Assembly: GCA_022601135.1 (NCBI GenBank)
Contig: JAHZJB010000152.1
Location: 1 to 37,333 of the forward strand
Length of the DNA: 37,333 bases
Source of the DNA: Actinomycetes bacterium
GTDB taxonomy: Bacteria > Actinomycetota > Actinomycetes > Mycobacteriales > Mycobacteriaceae
Reading direction: 5' to 3'
Part shown: piece after piece, positions 8,163 through 16,732 of the stretch
How the letters are laid out: every line of letters begins with the position of its first letter
How positions within the stretch are numbered: position 1 is the first letter of the stretch
Translations under genes and position numbers: made by a program
Notes under the pieces: generated by a model
Seen by the model: the letters and a program-made list of their open reading frames with translations, nothing else
Told to the model about the DNA's origin: nothing
The model's database searches: none

Positions 8163-11100
8163 GTGGCCGCCGCGGCGGCACTGGTCTTGGCGTTCGCCCA
8201 GTCGCCCGGCCAGATCTCACCCGATACCAAGCTCGATCTCACCGCCAACCCGCTGCGCTTCCTGACCCGCGCCTTCAACCTGTGGAACAGCGACCTACCG
8301 TTCGGTCAGGCGCAAAACCAGGCCTACGGTTACCTCTTCCCGCACGGCACCTTTTTCCTGGCCGGTGACCTGCTCGGTGTTCCCGACTGGATCACGCAGC
8401 GGCTCTGGTGGGCGCTGCTGCTGACCATCGGTTTCTGGGGCATGCTTCGACTGGCCGAAGTCCTGGGTATCGGCAGCCCGACCTCCCGCGCGATCGGCGC
8501 CGTCGCGTACGCGCTTTCGCCGCGGGTGCTCACCACCCTCGGCGCCATCTCCTCGGAGACCCTGCCGATGATGCTCGCGCCGTGGGTGCTGCTCCCCGTC
8601 GTCGTGGCACTCCGGGCCGGAACGGCTGGGCAACGCAGCGATCCGCGGATTCTGGCCGCCCGCTCGGGGCTGGCCGTCGCGCTCATGGGGGCGGTCAACG
8701 CTGTCGCGACACTCACCGCGTGCCTGTGTGCGGTCCTGTGGTTGGCCTGCCATCGCCCCAATCCGGTGTGGCGACGCTTCACCGCGTGGTGGCTGCTGTG
8801 CGTGGCATTGGCGGTCGCCTGGTGGGTCATCGCGTTGCTACATCTGGGCCGGATCAGCCCGCCTTTCCTGGACTTCATCGAGTCGTCCGGTGTCACCACC
8901 CGATGGATGTCGCTGACCGAGATGCTTCGCGGCACCGGCGCGTGGACGCCGTATGTGGCACCCACTGCCACCGCAGGCACGTCGCTGGTCACCGGGTCGG
9001 TGGCGGTGCTGGCGACGACGCTGGTGGCCGCCGGCGGGCTGGCCGGGCTGGCACTGCGGACGATGCCCGCGAAGGGCCGGCTCATCACCATCCTCATGCT
9101 GGGCATCGTGCTGCTGGCCGCGGGTTACGGGGGCGGGCTCGGTTCACCGCTGGCGAACCACGTCCAGGCGTTCCTCGACGCGGACGGCACCCCCCTGCGC
9201 AACCTGCACAAGCTGGAACCACTGCTGCGCGTGCCGCTGGCGCTCGGGCTGGTCCATCTGCTCGGACGCATTCCGCTGCCGGGCAGTGCCCCGCGAGCGC
9301 AGTGGCGAGACGCGCTCGCCCACCCGGAGAAAGACAAGCGCATCGCTGTGGGCATCGTGCTGCTCACCGCGCTGACCGCGGCGACCTCACTGGCCTGGAC
9401 CGGGCGGCTGACGCCGCCGGGTACCTTCGACGCGATACCGCAGTACTGGCAGGACACCGCGGATTGGCTGGACGCCAACAATCTCGGATCACCGGAACCC
9501 GGCAGGGTTCTGGTGGTTCCCGGCGCCCCGTTCGCCACCCAGGTATGGGGCAATAGTCGCGACGAACCGCTGCAGGTGCTGGGCAGCAGCCCCTGGGGTG
9601 TCCGGGATTCCATCCCGCTGACGCCGCCGCAGACGATCCGCGCGCTGGATTCCGTGCAACGACTGTTCGCCGCCGGCCGTGGTTCTGCCGGTCTAGCCGA
9701 TACCCTTGCCCGACAGGGTATTTCGTATCTGGTCGTACGCAACGACCTGGACCCGGACACCTCGAGATCGGCGCGACCCCTTCTGGTTCACCGGACGATC
9801 GACGGTTCACCGGGCCTGACGAAGGTGGCCCAGTTCGGTGATCCCGTAGGCCCGGGCAGCCTGGAGGGGCTGATCACCGACAACGGGCTGCGCCCGCGCT
9901 ACCCCGCCGTCGAAATCTTCGAGGTCGCCTCCGCGACCCCGGGCCCATATCTGGTCGACGCCGATGCGATGGCCCGCGTCGACGGTGGCCCAGAGTCGTT
10001 ACTGCGACTCGACGAGCGACGACGGCTGTCGAGTCTGCCCCCGCTGGGGCCCATGCTGCTGACCCACGATGCGCGGCGGGCCGGCCTACCCACGCCGGTC
10101 GTCACGGTGACCGACACCCCACTGGCACGCGAAACCGACTACGGGCGCGTCGACAACCACTCGTCGGCGGGGCGCACCGCCGCCGATCCGCGCAACACCT
10201 TCAATCGGGTGCCCGATTACCCTGCCGGCGACGCGGCCCCCCGGTACGCGAAATGGGGCGGTGGCCGCATATCGGTGTCCAGTTCGGCGTCGGATTCCAC
10301 CGCGTTGCCCGACGTGTCCCCCGCCTCCGCGCCTGCTGCTGCCATCGACGGGGATCCGTCGACAAGCTGGGTGTCCAACGCGTTGCAGAACGCGGTCGGC
10401 CAGTGGCTCCAAGTCGATTTCGACCACCCCGTCACCAACGCCACCGTCACGATCACTCCGAGTGCCACAGCCGTAGGCGCCCAGGTGCGAAGGCTGGAGG
10501 TCGCCACTGTCAACGGAACCAGCACGGTACGGTTCGACGAGCCTGGCAAGCCGCTGACCGTGGCACTGCCCTACGGTGAGTCGCCCTGGGTGCGCATCAC
10601 CGCCACCGCGACCGACGACGGCTCACCCGGCGTGCAGTTCGGTATCACCGATTTCACCGTCACCCAGTACGACGCGCATGGTTTCGCCCACCCGGTCAAC
10701 CTTCGGCACACCGTGCAGGTGCCGGGTCCGCCGCCGGGTGCGGTTGTCGCCAAATGGGACCTGGGCTCCGAGCTGTTGGGCCGCGCCGGCTGCGCCGAAA
10801 GCCCTACGGGCACGCTATGCGCGGCCGCGATGGCGCTGGCATCGGAGGAACCGGTCAACCTGAGCCGGACCCTGACCGTGCCCCGGCAGACTTCGGTGAC
10901 ACCGACCGTGTGGGTGCGCGCCCGCCAGGGTCCGAGCCTCGCCGACCTCATCGCGGCGCCCGGCACGGCAAGGGCCCAGGGCGATTCCGACCTGATCGAC
11001 GTTCTGGGTTCCGCCTACGCCGCAGCGGACGGAGATCCCGCTACCTCGTGGACAGCCCCCCAGCGCGTTGTGCAATCGCACACCCCGGCCACCATGGTGC

Positions 11101-12374
11101 TGACTCTGCCCGCCCCGCAGGAGGTAGCCGCGCTGCGGGTGACCCCGAGCTCGTCTGCCCTGCCCGCGCACCCGACGATGATCGCCGTCGATCTCGGGGG
11201 CGGGCCCCAGGTGCGCCGCCTCGCCGAGGGAGCCGAAGATGGCGCTGCAACAGTGCACCTGCAGCCCCGGGTGACGGACTCGATCACCGTGTCCCTGCTG
11301 GACTGGAGCGATGTGATCGACCGGACAGCGCTGGGATTCGACCAGCTCAAACCGCCGGGCCTGGCGGAGATCGTCGCCCTCGACGCGCGCGGCGCCCCGA
11401 TCGCGGCCGCCGACGCGGCCGCGAACCGGGCCCGGAGCGTCAGCGTCGCGTGCGGGCGAGGCCCGATCATCGGTGTCGCCGGACAGTTCGTTCAGACTTC
11501 GGTGACCACCACCGTCGGCGCGCTGCTCGACGGCGAGCCGATCCCGGCCCAACCCTGCCGCCGCGAGCCGATCGAACTGCCGCCCGGCCAGCAGGAACTA
11601 CTGATCAGCCCGGGCCCGGCGTTCATCGTGGACGGCGCCCAGTTGGTGGCCACGCCGGCAAGCCCATCAGGTTCAGCGGGGACAACGTCCGTCCACACCG
11701 GTCTTTGGAGCAGCGATCACCGCAGCCTCGACATTCCACCCTCGGATGCGACCCGCGTCCTGGTGGTGCCCGAGAGTGTGAACCCAGGGTGGGTCGCCCA
11801 CAGCGGCGCGGGTTCCCCGCTGGCCGCGGTCACCGTCAACGGCTGGCAGCAGGGCTGGGTGTTGCCGGCGGGTACCGAAGGAACCGTCGTGCTGAGCTTC
11901 CCGTCCAACACGACCTACCGGGCGGGTCTGATAGGTGGGCTCGCTCTGCTGCCCCTGCTGATCCTTATGGCGTTTTGGCCGAGCAGACGCGCCCGGGACC
12001 TCGGTCCGGCCCCCCGTCCGTGGGATCCGCCCACGGCCGCCCGCGGTACCGCGGTGGTCATCATGGCGACGGCAATCTCCGGGGTTGCGGGAATCGCGGT
12101 AGCCGGTATCGCGCTGGCGATCCGGCGGCTGCTACGCAGTCGGGACAATGTCTGGTACGCAGGGACGGTCGGTACCGCCGCGTCCGGGCTGATCCTGGCC
12201 GGGGCGATTCTCAGTCAGCATCCGTGGCGATCGGTGGACGGATACGTGGGGCACTCGGCGGGAGTGCAGTTCCTCGCCCTGCTGTCGGTCGTCGCGGTGG
12301 CGATGTCCGCATTGACCTCCGATGACCAGCAAGGTCGACAAGACCGGATCAGCGCGCGAAGGCAGGCTCGATGA
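8163..12374 (+). CDS. aftD: Arabinofuranosyltransferase AftD
   Basis: AftD is a very large GT-C membrane enzyme that adds arabinofuranose from decaprenyl-phospho-arabinose during arabinogalactan and lipoarabinomannan assembly. The 1403 residues from the GTG include an acidic pair in S-P-D-T-K-L-D-L (Asp21, Asp25) in the first extracytoplasmic loop, as expected for GT-C catalysis. About a dozen membrane segments follow up to residue 420, then a long periplasmic region with two repeated carbohydrate-binding-like segments (each with a D-G-D-P-[AS]-T-S-W motif, near 730 and 960), and C-terminal membrane helices. The start is uncertain: the GTG at 8163 cuts into the first helix, and the frame upstream encodes P-L-S-R-R-W-L-W without an ATG, GTG or TTG. 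It follows the DUF2613 gene by 46 bp and overlaps the next gene tail to tail by 26 bp. Confidence 0.93.
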   Translation: MAAAAALVLAFAQSPGQISPDTKLDLTANPLRFLTRAFNLWNSDLPFGQAQNQAYGYLFPHGTFFLAGDLLGVPDWITQRLWWALLLTIGFWGMLRLAEVLGIGSPTSRAIGAVAYALSPRVLTTLGAISSETLPMMLAPWVLLPVVVALRAGTAGQRSDPRILAARSGLAVALMGAVNAVATLTACLCAVLWLACHRPNPVWRRFTAWWLLCVALAVAWWVIALLHLGRISPPFLDFIESSGVTTRWMSLTEMLRGTGAWTPYVAPTATAGTSLVTGSVAVLATTLVAAGGLAGLALRTMPAKGRLITILMLGIVLLAAGYGGGLGSPLANHVQAFLDADGTPLRNLHKLEPLLRVPLALGLVHLLGRIPLPGSAPRAQWRDALAHPEKDKRIAVGIVLLTALTAATSLAWTGRLTPPGTFDAIPQYWQDTADWLDANNLGSPEPGRVLVVPGAPFATQVWGNSRDEPLQVLGSSPWGVRDSIPLTPPQTIRALDSVQRLFAAGRGSAGLADTLARQGISYLVVRNDLDPDTSRSARPLLVHRTIDGSPGLTKVAQFGDPVGPGSLEGLITDNGLRPRYPAVEIFEVASATPGPYLVDADAMARVDGGPESLLRLDERRRLSSLPPLGPMLLTHDARRAGLPTPVVTVTDTPLARETDYGRVDNHSSAGRTAADPRNTFNRVPDYPAGDAAPRYAKWGGGRISVSSSASDSTALPDVSPASAPAAAIDGDPSTSWVSNALQNAVGQWLQVDFDHPVTNATVTITPSATAVGAQVRRLEVATVNGTSTVRFDEPGKPLTVALPYGESPWVRITATATDDGSPGVQFGITDFTVTQYDAHGFAHPVNLRHTVQVPGPPPGAVVAKWDLGSELLGRAGCAESPTGTLCAAAMALASEEPVNLSRTLTVPRQTSVTPTVWVRARQGPSLADLIAAPGTARAQGDSDLIDVLGSAYAAADGDPATSWTAPQRVVQSHTPATMVLTLPAPQEVAALRVTPSSSALPAHPTMIAVDLGGGPQVRRLAEGAEDGAATVHLQPRVTDSITVSLLDWSDVIDRTALGFDQLKPPGLAEIVALDARGAPIAAADAAANRARSVSVACGRGPIIGVAGQFVQTSVTTTVGALLDGEPIPAQPCRREPIELPPGQQELLISPGPAFIVDGAQLVATPASPSGSAGTTSVHTGLWSSDHRSLDIPPSDATRVLVVPESVNPGWVAHSGAGSPLAAVTVNGWQQGWVLPAGTEGTVVLSFPSNTTYRAGLIGGLALLPLLILMAFWPSRRARDLGPAPRPWDPPTAARGTAVVIMATAISGVAGIAVAGIALAIRRLLRSRDNVWYAGTVGTAASGLILAGAILSQHPWRSVDGYVGHSAGVQFLALLSVVAVAMSALTSDDQQGRQDRISARRQAR

Positions 12375-13560
12375 CCTCGTCCACCGAACTGTCCAGCGGC
12401 GTCGGGTCGACACGTCTCTCCCAGCGCCGCAATGCATTTCGGCACGGCGATTCCACCAGCGCGTAGCTGACCGCTGCGATGGCGAAGCCGAAGACAACCG
12501 TCAACGTCAGCACCACCGGCATATGTCCGTTGAACGCGAACTGGCCGATCACCGGGAAGACCATCGCCAGCGCGGCCAGGTGCCAGACGAACAGACCGTA
12601 GGACCAGCGCCCGAGGGTGACCATCGTGGCGCTGCCCAGGAATCGGTGCGACGTGTCGGGACGGTCCAGTACCAGCGGCGCCAACAGTGCCCCGGCCACG
12701 ACCGCGCCCATCGCTATCTTGATGGTGAATTGATCGACGCTGCCCGGGGTGAGGCCCTCGGGGCCGGCCAGCGGCGAAGACGCCACCAGGAAAGCGACCA
12801 GAGCGACAACTGCCATCAGGACGCGGCGCCGGGCCAGCCGATGCACCCATCCGACCGGCCTGACGGTCAGCTCGGCGAGCAGCATTCCGGCGGCGAACCA
12901 CGACAGGAACGCCGGGGGCCAGTTCAGCGGGTTGACCCCGTCGGGGGTGGCGACGGGGATCAGCTGCCACAACAACGCCCAGCCCAGGCTCAGGACCGCG
13001 GCAACAGCGATCGCACCGATGCGCGCCCGATTCGGCACCCACCGCATCAGCAGCGCCAGGAACGGCAGCGCTACATAGAACGCCACCTCCACCGAGAGGC
13101 TCCACATCTGGGTCAGGCCCGCTGCCAACGTCAGCGGCACGTAGATCTGGGTCAGGGTCAGGTTTGCCAGCCAGACCGTGAAATCCGCCTTGGCGTCCGG
13201 CAGCAGGGTCAGGATCACCACGACCGCCACCAGGTAGCCCGGCATGATGCGCACGATGCGCGAGCGCAGGTAGTGCCCGGTCGGCGGTCGCGATCGCAGG
13301 CCGCGGGCCGCGGCGGCGTGACCGCGCCAGAGGAGAAATCCGGAGAGGGCGAAGAACACCGCCACCGCGAGGTCGAAACGGCCCAGGAGCCGTCCGGCGA
13401 CTCCGCCGGTGTGCCCGGTCTGGAAGGCGACGTGCGTGACGACGACTCCGATGGCAGCGCAGGCGCGCATGCCCTCGACAGCAGGCAGGAATCCGCGAGT
13501 GCCGCCGACCGTGTCGGCGCCCGTCGACGCTCCGCCCGTCGCCGTCCCGATCGCGGTCAC
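12349..13560 (-). CDS. Membrane acyltransferase 3 family protein (Rv0228-like)
   Basis: The 403-aa multi-pass protein belongs to the acyltransferase-3 (OafA/YrhL-type) family, which transfers acyl groups to extracytoplasmic sugars. It has about ten hydrophobic helices. Family landmarks are the first-helix segment ending V-V-V-T-H with the putative catalytic histidine (about 43), F-F-A-L-S-G-F-L-L-W (about 69-78), R-S-R-I-V-R-I-M-P (about 98-106) and M-W-S-L-S-V-E-V-A-F-Y. The acceptor is unknown; a mycobacterial cell-wall glycan or lipoglycan is likely from context. The GTG start at 13560 is the only plausible one. It is divergent from pgfA with a 218-bp gap, and its 3' end overlaps aftD by 26 bp on the opposite strand. 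Confidence 0.87.
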   Translation of the reverse strand: MTAIGTATGGASTGADTVGGTRGFLPAVEGMRACAAIGVVVTHVAFQTGHTGGVAGRLLGRFDLAVAVFFALSGFLLWRGHAAAARGLRSRPPTGHYLRSRIVRIMPGYLVAVVVILTLLPDAKADFTVWLANLTLTQIYVPLTLAAGLTQMWSLSVEVAFYVALPFLALLMRWVPNRARIGAIAVAAVLSLGWALLWQLIPVATPDGVNPLNWPPAFLSWFAAGMLLAELTVRPVGWVHRLARRRVLMAVVALVAFLVASSPLAGPEGLTPGSVDQFTIKIAMGAVVAGALLAPLVLDRPDTSHRFLGSATMVTLGRWSYGLFVWHLAALAMVFPVIGQFAFNGHMPVVLTLTVVFGFAIAAVSYALVESPCRNALRRWERRVDPTPLDSSVDEVIEPAFAR

Positions 13561-13693
13561 GAGACACAGTGTGCCCGCCCGGTCAGCCGAGATGAAACCG
13601 GGGAGCCACGCTCGCGCAGGACCTTCGGAGGGGCGACTTGATAAACAAATTCGCGAAGAGGTCGGAGTGAGCGACGACCTTGGCTCGTCCTGT

Positions 13694-13719
13694 TAGGGTC
13701 AAACGGGTTTTGGCCCGTT
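13694..13719 (+). promoter_or_regulatory. Predicted pgfA promoter with inverted repeat at the start site
   Basis: TAGGGT (13694-13699) fits the -10 pattern. Immediately downstream AACGGG (13702-13707) and CCCGTT (13714-13719) form a 6-bp inverted repeat over the predicted start. The leader would be about 70 bases and carries AAGGGAG eight bases before the TTG start codon. Confidence 0.4.
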
Positions 13720-13778
13720 ACCGGCAGCCCGAAACGTGAGGTGGCGACCGGCGGCGGTGCGCGAAGGGAGACACGGTA

Positions 13779-14984
13779 TTGAACCGCGCAGTTGCGCTGC
13801 GGATCGCAGCCTGCGGAATCATGGGGCTCGGCGCCGCCCTACTCATCGCCGCGCTGCTGCTATCCACCTATACCAAGGGCCAGATCGCCAAGATCCCGCT
13901 GGACATCGATGCCACGCTGATCAGCGAAGGCACCGGGGACGCATTCGATCCGGAGTCCCTGAACGCTCAGCAGTTCGTCGTCGACGAAGACGTGCCGCTG
14001 GCGATGCAGCAACAGATCACCGTCGAGTCGCCGTCCAACGCCGACGTGGTCACCCTGCAGGTCGGCAGCACGCTGCGGCGCACCGATAAGCAGCAGGACA
14101 GGGGGCTGCTGCTGGCGATGGTGGACACCGTCACACTGAACCGAAAGACCGCGCTTGCGGTGTCGAGCGAGAGCAACCCCGGCGGTGCCGTCCAGAAGCC
14201 CCGGACGATCGAAGACGAAGACCCTCCCACCAACATCGCGCTGCCGCACGAGGGACTGACTTACCGCTTCCCGTTCGGAACCGAGAAGAAGACATACCCG
14301 TTCTTCGACCCGATCGCCCAGAAACCTTTCGACGCCAACTACTCGGGCGAGGACGACGTCAACGGGCTGACCACCTACAAGTTCAATCAGAACGTCGGCT
14401 ACGACAACGACGGCAAACTGGTCGAACCGGTGGAGTACGCGTCGTTGTACGACGACGACGCCGACAGCCGGGTCACGGCCCCGGCCGCCATGTGGGGCAT
14501 CGAAGGAGACCCCGAAGAAGAAATCACGATGAACCGTTACTACGCCGCCCAGCGCACGTTCTGGGTGGACCCGGTGTCGGGCACCATCGTGAAGCAGACG
14601 GACCGCGCCAATCATTACTATGCGCGCGAAGCGCTCGAACCCGAGGTGACCTTTGCCGAGTACACCGTGACCACGAACGCGGAGTCGGTCGAATCCCAGG
14701 TGGCGGCCGCCCAGGACGAACGCGACACGGTGGCGCTGTGGGGCCGCATCCTGCCGATCACCTTCACCGCATTGGGACTCATCAACCTGGTCGGAGGTGC
14801 ACTGCTGGGGTCCTTCACCCTGCGCGCGGAGTCGATGCTGATCGATCCCGGCCTCGACGACACCGGGCTGAGATTCTTTGGCGCCCGCGGGGACGAGGGT
14901 GAACCGGTACCCGGGGCCGAGGCCAAGACCGAGAAACTTCCGGCCGCGCGGCCGTCGGATCCGCAACCGGACAAAACCAGCTGA
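13779..14984 (+). CDS. pgfA: DUF3068 polar growth / TMM-trafficking protein PgfA (Rv0227c-like)
   Basis: The 401-aa protein has an N-terminal transmembrane helix (about 8-30), a large extracytoplasmic domain with many acidic residues (about 31-320), and a second helix near 328-350 followed by a cytoplasmic proline/alanine-rich tail. This is the DUF3068 architecture. The M. smegmatis homologue MSMEG_0317 was named PgfA, an essential factor that works with MmpL3 in trehalose monomycolate trafficking and asymmetric polar growth (from memory of the literature). The TTG at 13779 is supported by AAGGGAG eight bases upstream. The next membrane-protein gene follows after 20 bp, suggesting one transcript. 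Confidence 0.88.
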   Translation: MNRAVALRIAACGIMGLGAALLIAALLLSTYTKGQIAKIPLDIDATLISEGTGDAFDPESLNAQQFVVDEDVPLAMQQQITVESPSNADVVTLQVGSTLRRTDKQQDRGLLLAMVDTVTLNRKTALAVSSESNPGGAVQKPRTIEDEDPPTNIALPHEGLTYRFPFGTEKKTYPFFDPIAQKPFDANYSGEDDVNGLTTYKFNQNVGYDNDGKLVEPVEYASLYDDDADSRVTAPAAMWGIEGDPEEEITMNRYYAAQRTFWVDPVSGTIVKQTDRANHYYAREALEPEVTFAEYTVTTNAESVESQVAAAQDERDTVALWGRILPITFTALGLINLVGGALLGSFTLRAESMLIDPGLDDTGLRFFGARGDEGEPVPGAEAKTEKLPAARPSDPQPDKTS

Positions 14985-15004
14985 TCACGCGTTTCCTCCC
15001 GCCT

Positions 15005-16732
15005 GTGCGAGCGCGCTCGTTGGCGTTGCCGGGGTATGCGCTTGCGCTGACCCTCGCGGTGGCTGCGCCACTGCTCGCGCCGGGGTATCTGCTGCTGCGC
15101 GACGCAGTGTCCACGCCACGGTCCTACCTGTCCGATTCCGCGCTCGGTCTGTCGCAGGCCGCGCCGCGGGCACTGCCACAGGACTTCGCGGTGGCACTGG
15201 CGTCAACCGTGCTGGACGGCGGCGTGGTGGTCAAGGCACTCCTCATTCTCGGCTTGTGGATGGCTGGCTGGGGCGCGGCGCGACTGACGGCCACTGCCCT
15301 GCCGGGTGCCGGCATCGCGGGCCAGTGTGTCGCCGCAACTATCGCGATCTGGAATCCCTATGTGGCAGAGCGACTTCTGCAGGGGCACTGGAGCTTGCTG
15401 GTGGGCTATGGCTGCCTGCCGTGGGTGGCGGCGACGATGCTGCGCTTGCGCGGGCACCCACCGGGGCCGCAACCCCAGACGCTGCCTGAGCGCAGTTTCG
15501 GCGGTACCGGGTTTGCGTTGCTGTTCTGGATCGCGCTGGCGGGGCTGACGCCGACCGGGCTGCTGCTGGCCGCCAGCATTGCATTGGTCTCCGCGCTGGC
15601 ACCGGGCGGCGGCCGGTCCCGGATCGTCTGCGTAGCGATGGGCCTGGGCGCGGCGACGGCCGCGGCGCTGCCCTGGCTGGTCGCCACCGCCGTCGCGGGC
15701 GGATGGGTGGCCACCGCCGACGAGTCGGGGGTCCGGGCTTTCGCAGCGCGCGCCGAGCCGGGGCTGGGCACCCTGGGGAGCCTGGCCAGTCTCGGTGGCA
15801 TCTGGAACGCCGAAGCCGTACCCGCCTCGCGGACAACACTGTTCGCGCTGGTCTCGGCGGCGGTGCTGTTGACCGTCGTGGCGACGGGGGTGTCGTTGCT
15901 GGTGCGGCGCCGGATAGCCGTGCCGTTGCTCGTCGTCGCGGCGACCGCAGTGGTGCTACCGGCGCTGATGGCGACCGGTCCCGGTCTGGCGGTGCTGGAG
16001 TCTGTGGTCCGGGCGGTGCCCGGGTTCGGTGTGCTACGCGACGGCCAGAAATGGGTGGCGCTGGCCCTGCCGGGTTACGCCCTCGCCGGCGCTGCGGCCG
16101 TCATCGTCCTGCGGCCACGCATCCCGGCCGCGGCCACCGCCACGGTGTGCTGCGCGGCGTTGGTGGCGACACTTCCCAACCTGGCGTGGGGAGTCGGGGG
16201 GCGCGTGTCGCCCGTGCAGTATCCGTTGGGGTGGCCGGCCACCGCCGCGATCATCAACGCCGATCCCCGTCCGGTGGCAGTGTTGCCCGTCGACAGCATG
16301 CGACGGTTCGGGTGGGCCGGTGACGCCCCGGTTCTCGACCCGTTGCCACGATGGGTGCGTGCCGACGTGTTCAGCACCGGCGATCTGACCGTCGCCGGAC
16401 GTACCGTGCGCGGCGAGGGTGCCCGCGCCCGTGCGGTCCAGCGGCTGCTGATCTCCGGCGCTGACCGGGAGCGGCTTGCGGCGGCGGGTGTGGGGTGGGT
16501 AGTCGTCGAGGGCCAGGATCCCGGTTTGGGGTTGCCGGCCGCATACCGCGACACCGACGTGACCCTCTACTACGTGGGCGGGGACGCGGCGCCGCAGCCA
16601 CATCGCCGGGTCATGCTTGCCGCGCATGCGGCCTGGCTGGGCGCGCTTGGCCTGGGGCTTGCCGGGATGGCGCTGTCCCGGTGGCGCAGACGGCGAGATC
16701 GGGGCGGGCCCGAGTCCGTGCCGGCAGGCTGA
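15005..16732 (+). CDS. Multi-pass membrane protein, GT-C-like (Rv0226c-like)
   Basis: The 575-aa protein has about twelve hydrophobic helices and a first extracytoplasmic loop containing R-D-A-V-S-T-P and D-S-A-L. The segment I-W-N-P-Y-V-A-E-R-L-L-Q-G-H-W is of the kind seen in GT-C polyprenyl-phosphate-sugar glycosyltransferases, and a C-terminal soluble segment lies between 400 and 540. A role as an envelope glycosyltransferase using a lipid-linked donor is inferred from fold type and from its neighbours AftD and PgfA; the activity is not known to me. The GTG at 15005 has no Shine-Dalgarno. The frame stays open upstream through T-R-F-L-P-P, with only CTG or ATC codons overlapping the pgfA stop, so the N terminus may be slightly longer. 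It ends directly against the convergent glycosyltransferase. Confidence 0.82.
   Translation: MRARSLALPGYALALTLAVAAPLLAPGYLLLRDAVSTPRSYLSDSALGLSQAAPRALPQDFAVALASTVLDGGVVVKALLILGLWMAGWGAARLTATALPGAGIAGQCVAATIAIWNPYVAERLLQGHWSLLVGYGCLPWVAATMLRLRGHPPGPQPQTLPERSFGGTGFALLFWIALAGLTPTGLLLAASIALVSALAPGGGRSRIVCVAMGLGAATAAALPWLVATAVAGGWVATADESGVRAFAARAEPGLGTLGSLASLGGIWNAEAVPASRTTLFALVSAAVLLTVVATGVSLLVRRRIAVPLLVVAATAVVLPALMATGPGLAVLESVVRAVPGFGVLRDGQKWVALALPGYALAGAAAVIVLRPRIPAAATATVCCAALVATLPNLAWGVGGRVSPVQYPLGWPATAAIINADPRPVAVLPVDSMRRFGWAGDAPVLDPLPRWVRADVFSTGDLTVAGRTVRGEGARARAVQRLLISGADRERLAAAGVGWVVVEGQDPGLGLPAAYRDTDVTLYYVGGDAAPQPHRRVMLAAHAAWLGALGLGLAGMALSRWRRRRDRGGPESVPAG

Noticed and set aside
10754..12325. 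523-codon plus-strand frame inside aftD
   Set aside because: Out-of-frame reading of aftD, dominated by arginine, glycine and proline.
12215..13641. Long frames of 450 (minus, 12215-13567) and 439 (plus, 12322-13641) codons across the acyltransferase
   Set aside because: Both are out-of-frame readings of the acyltransferase gene, highly arginine- or glutamine-rich and without domains; the 403-aa frame has clear family motifs.
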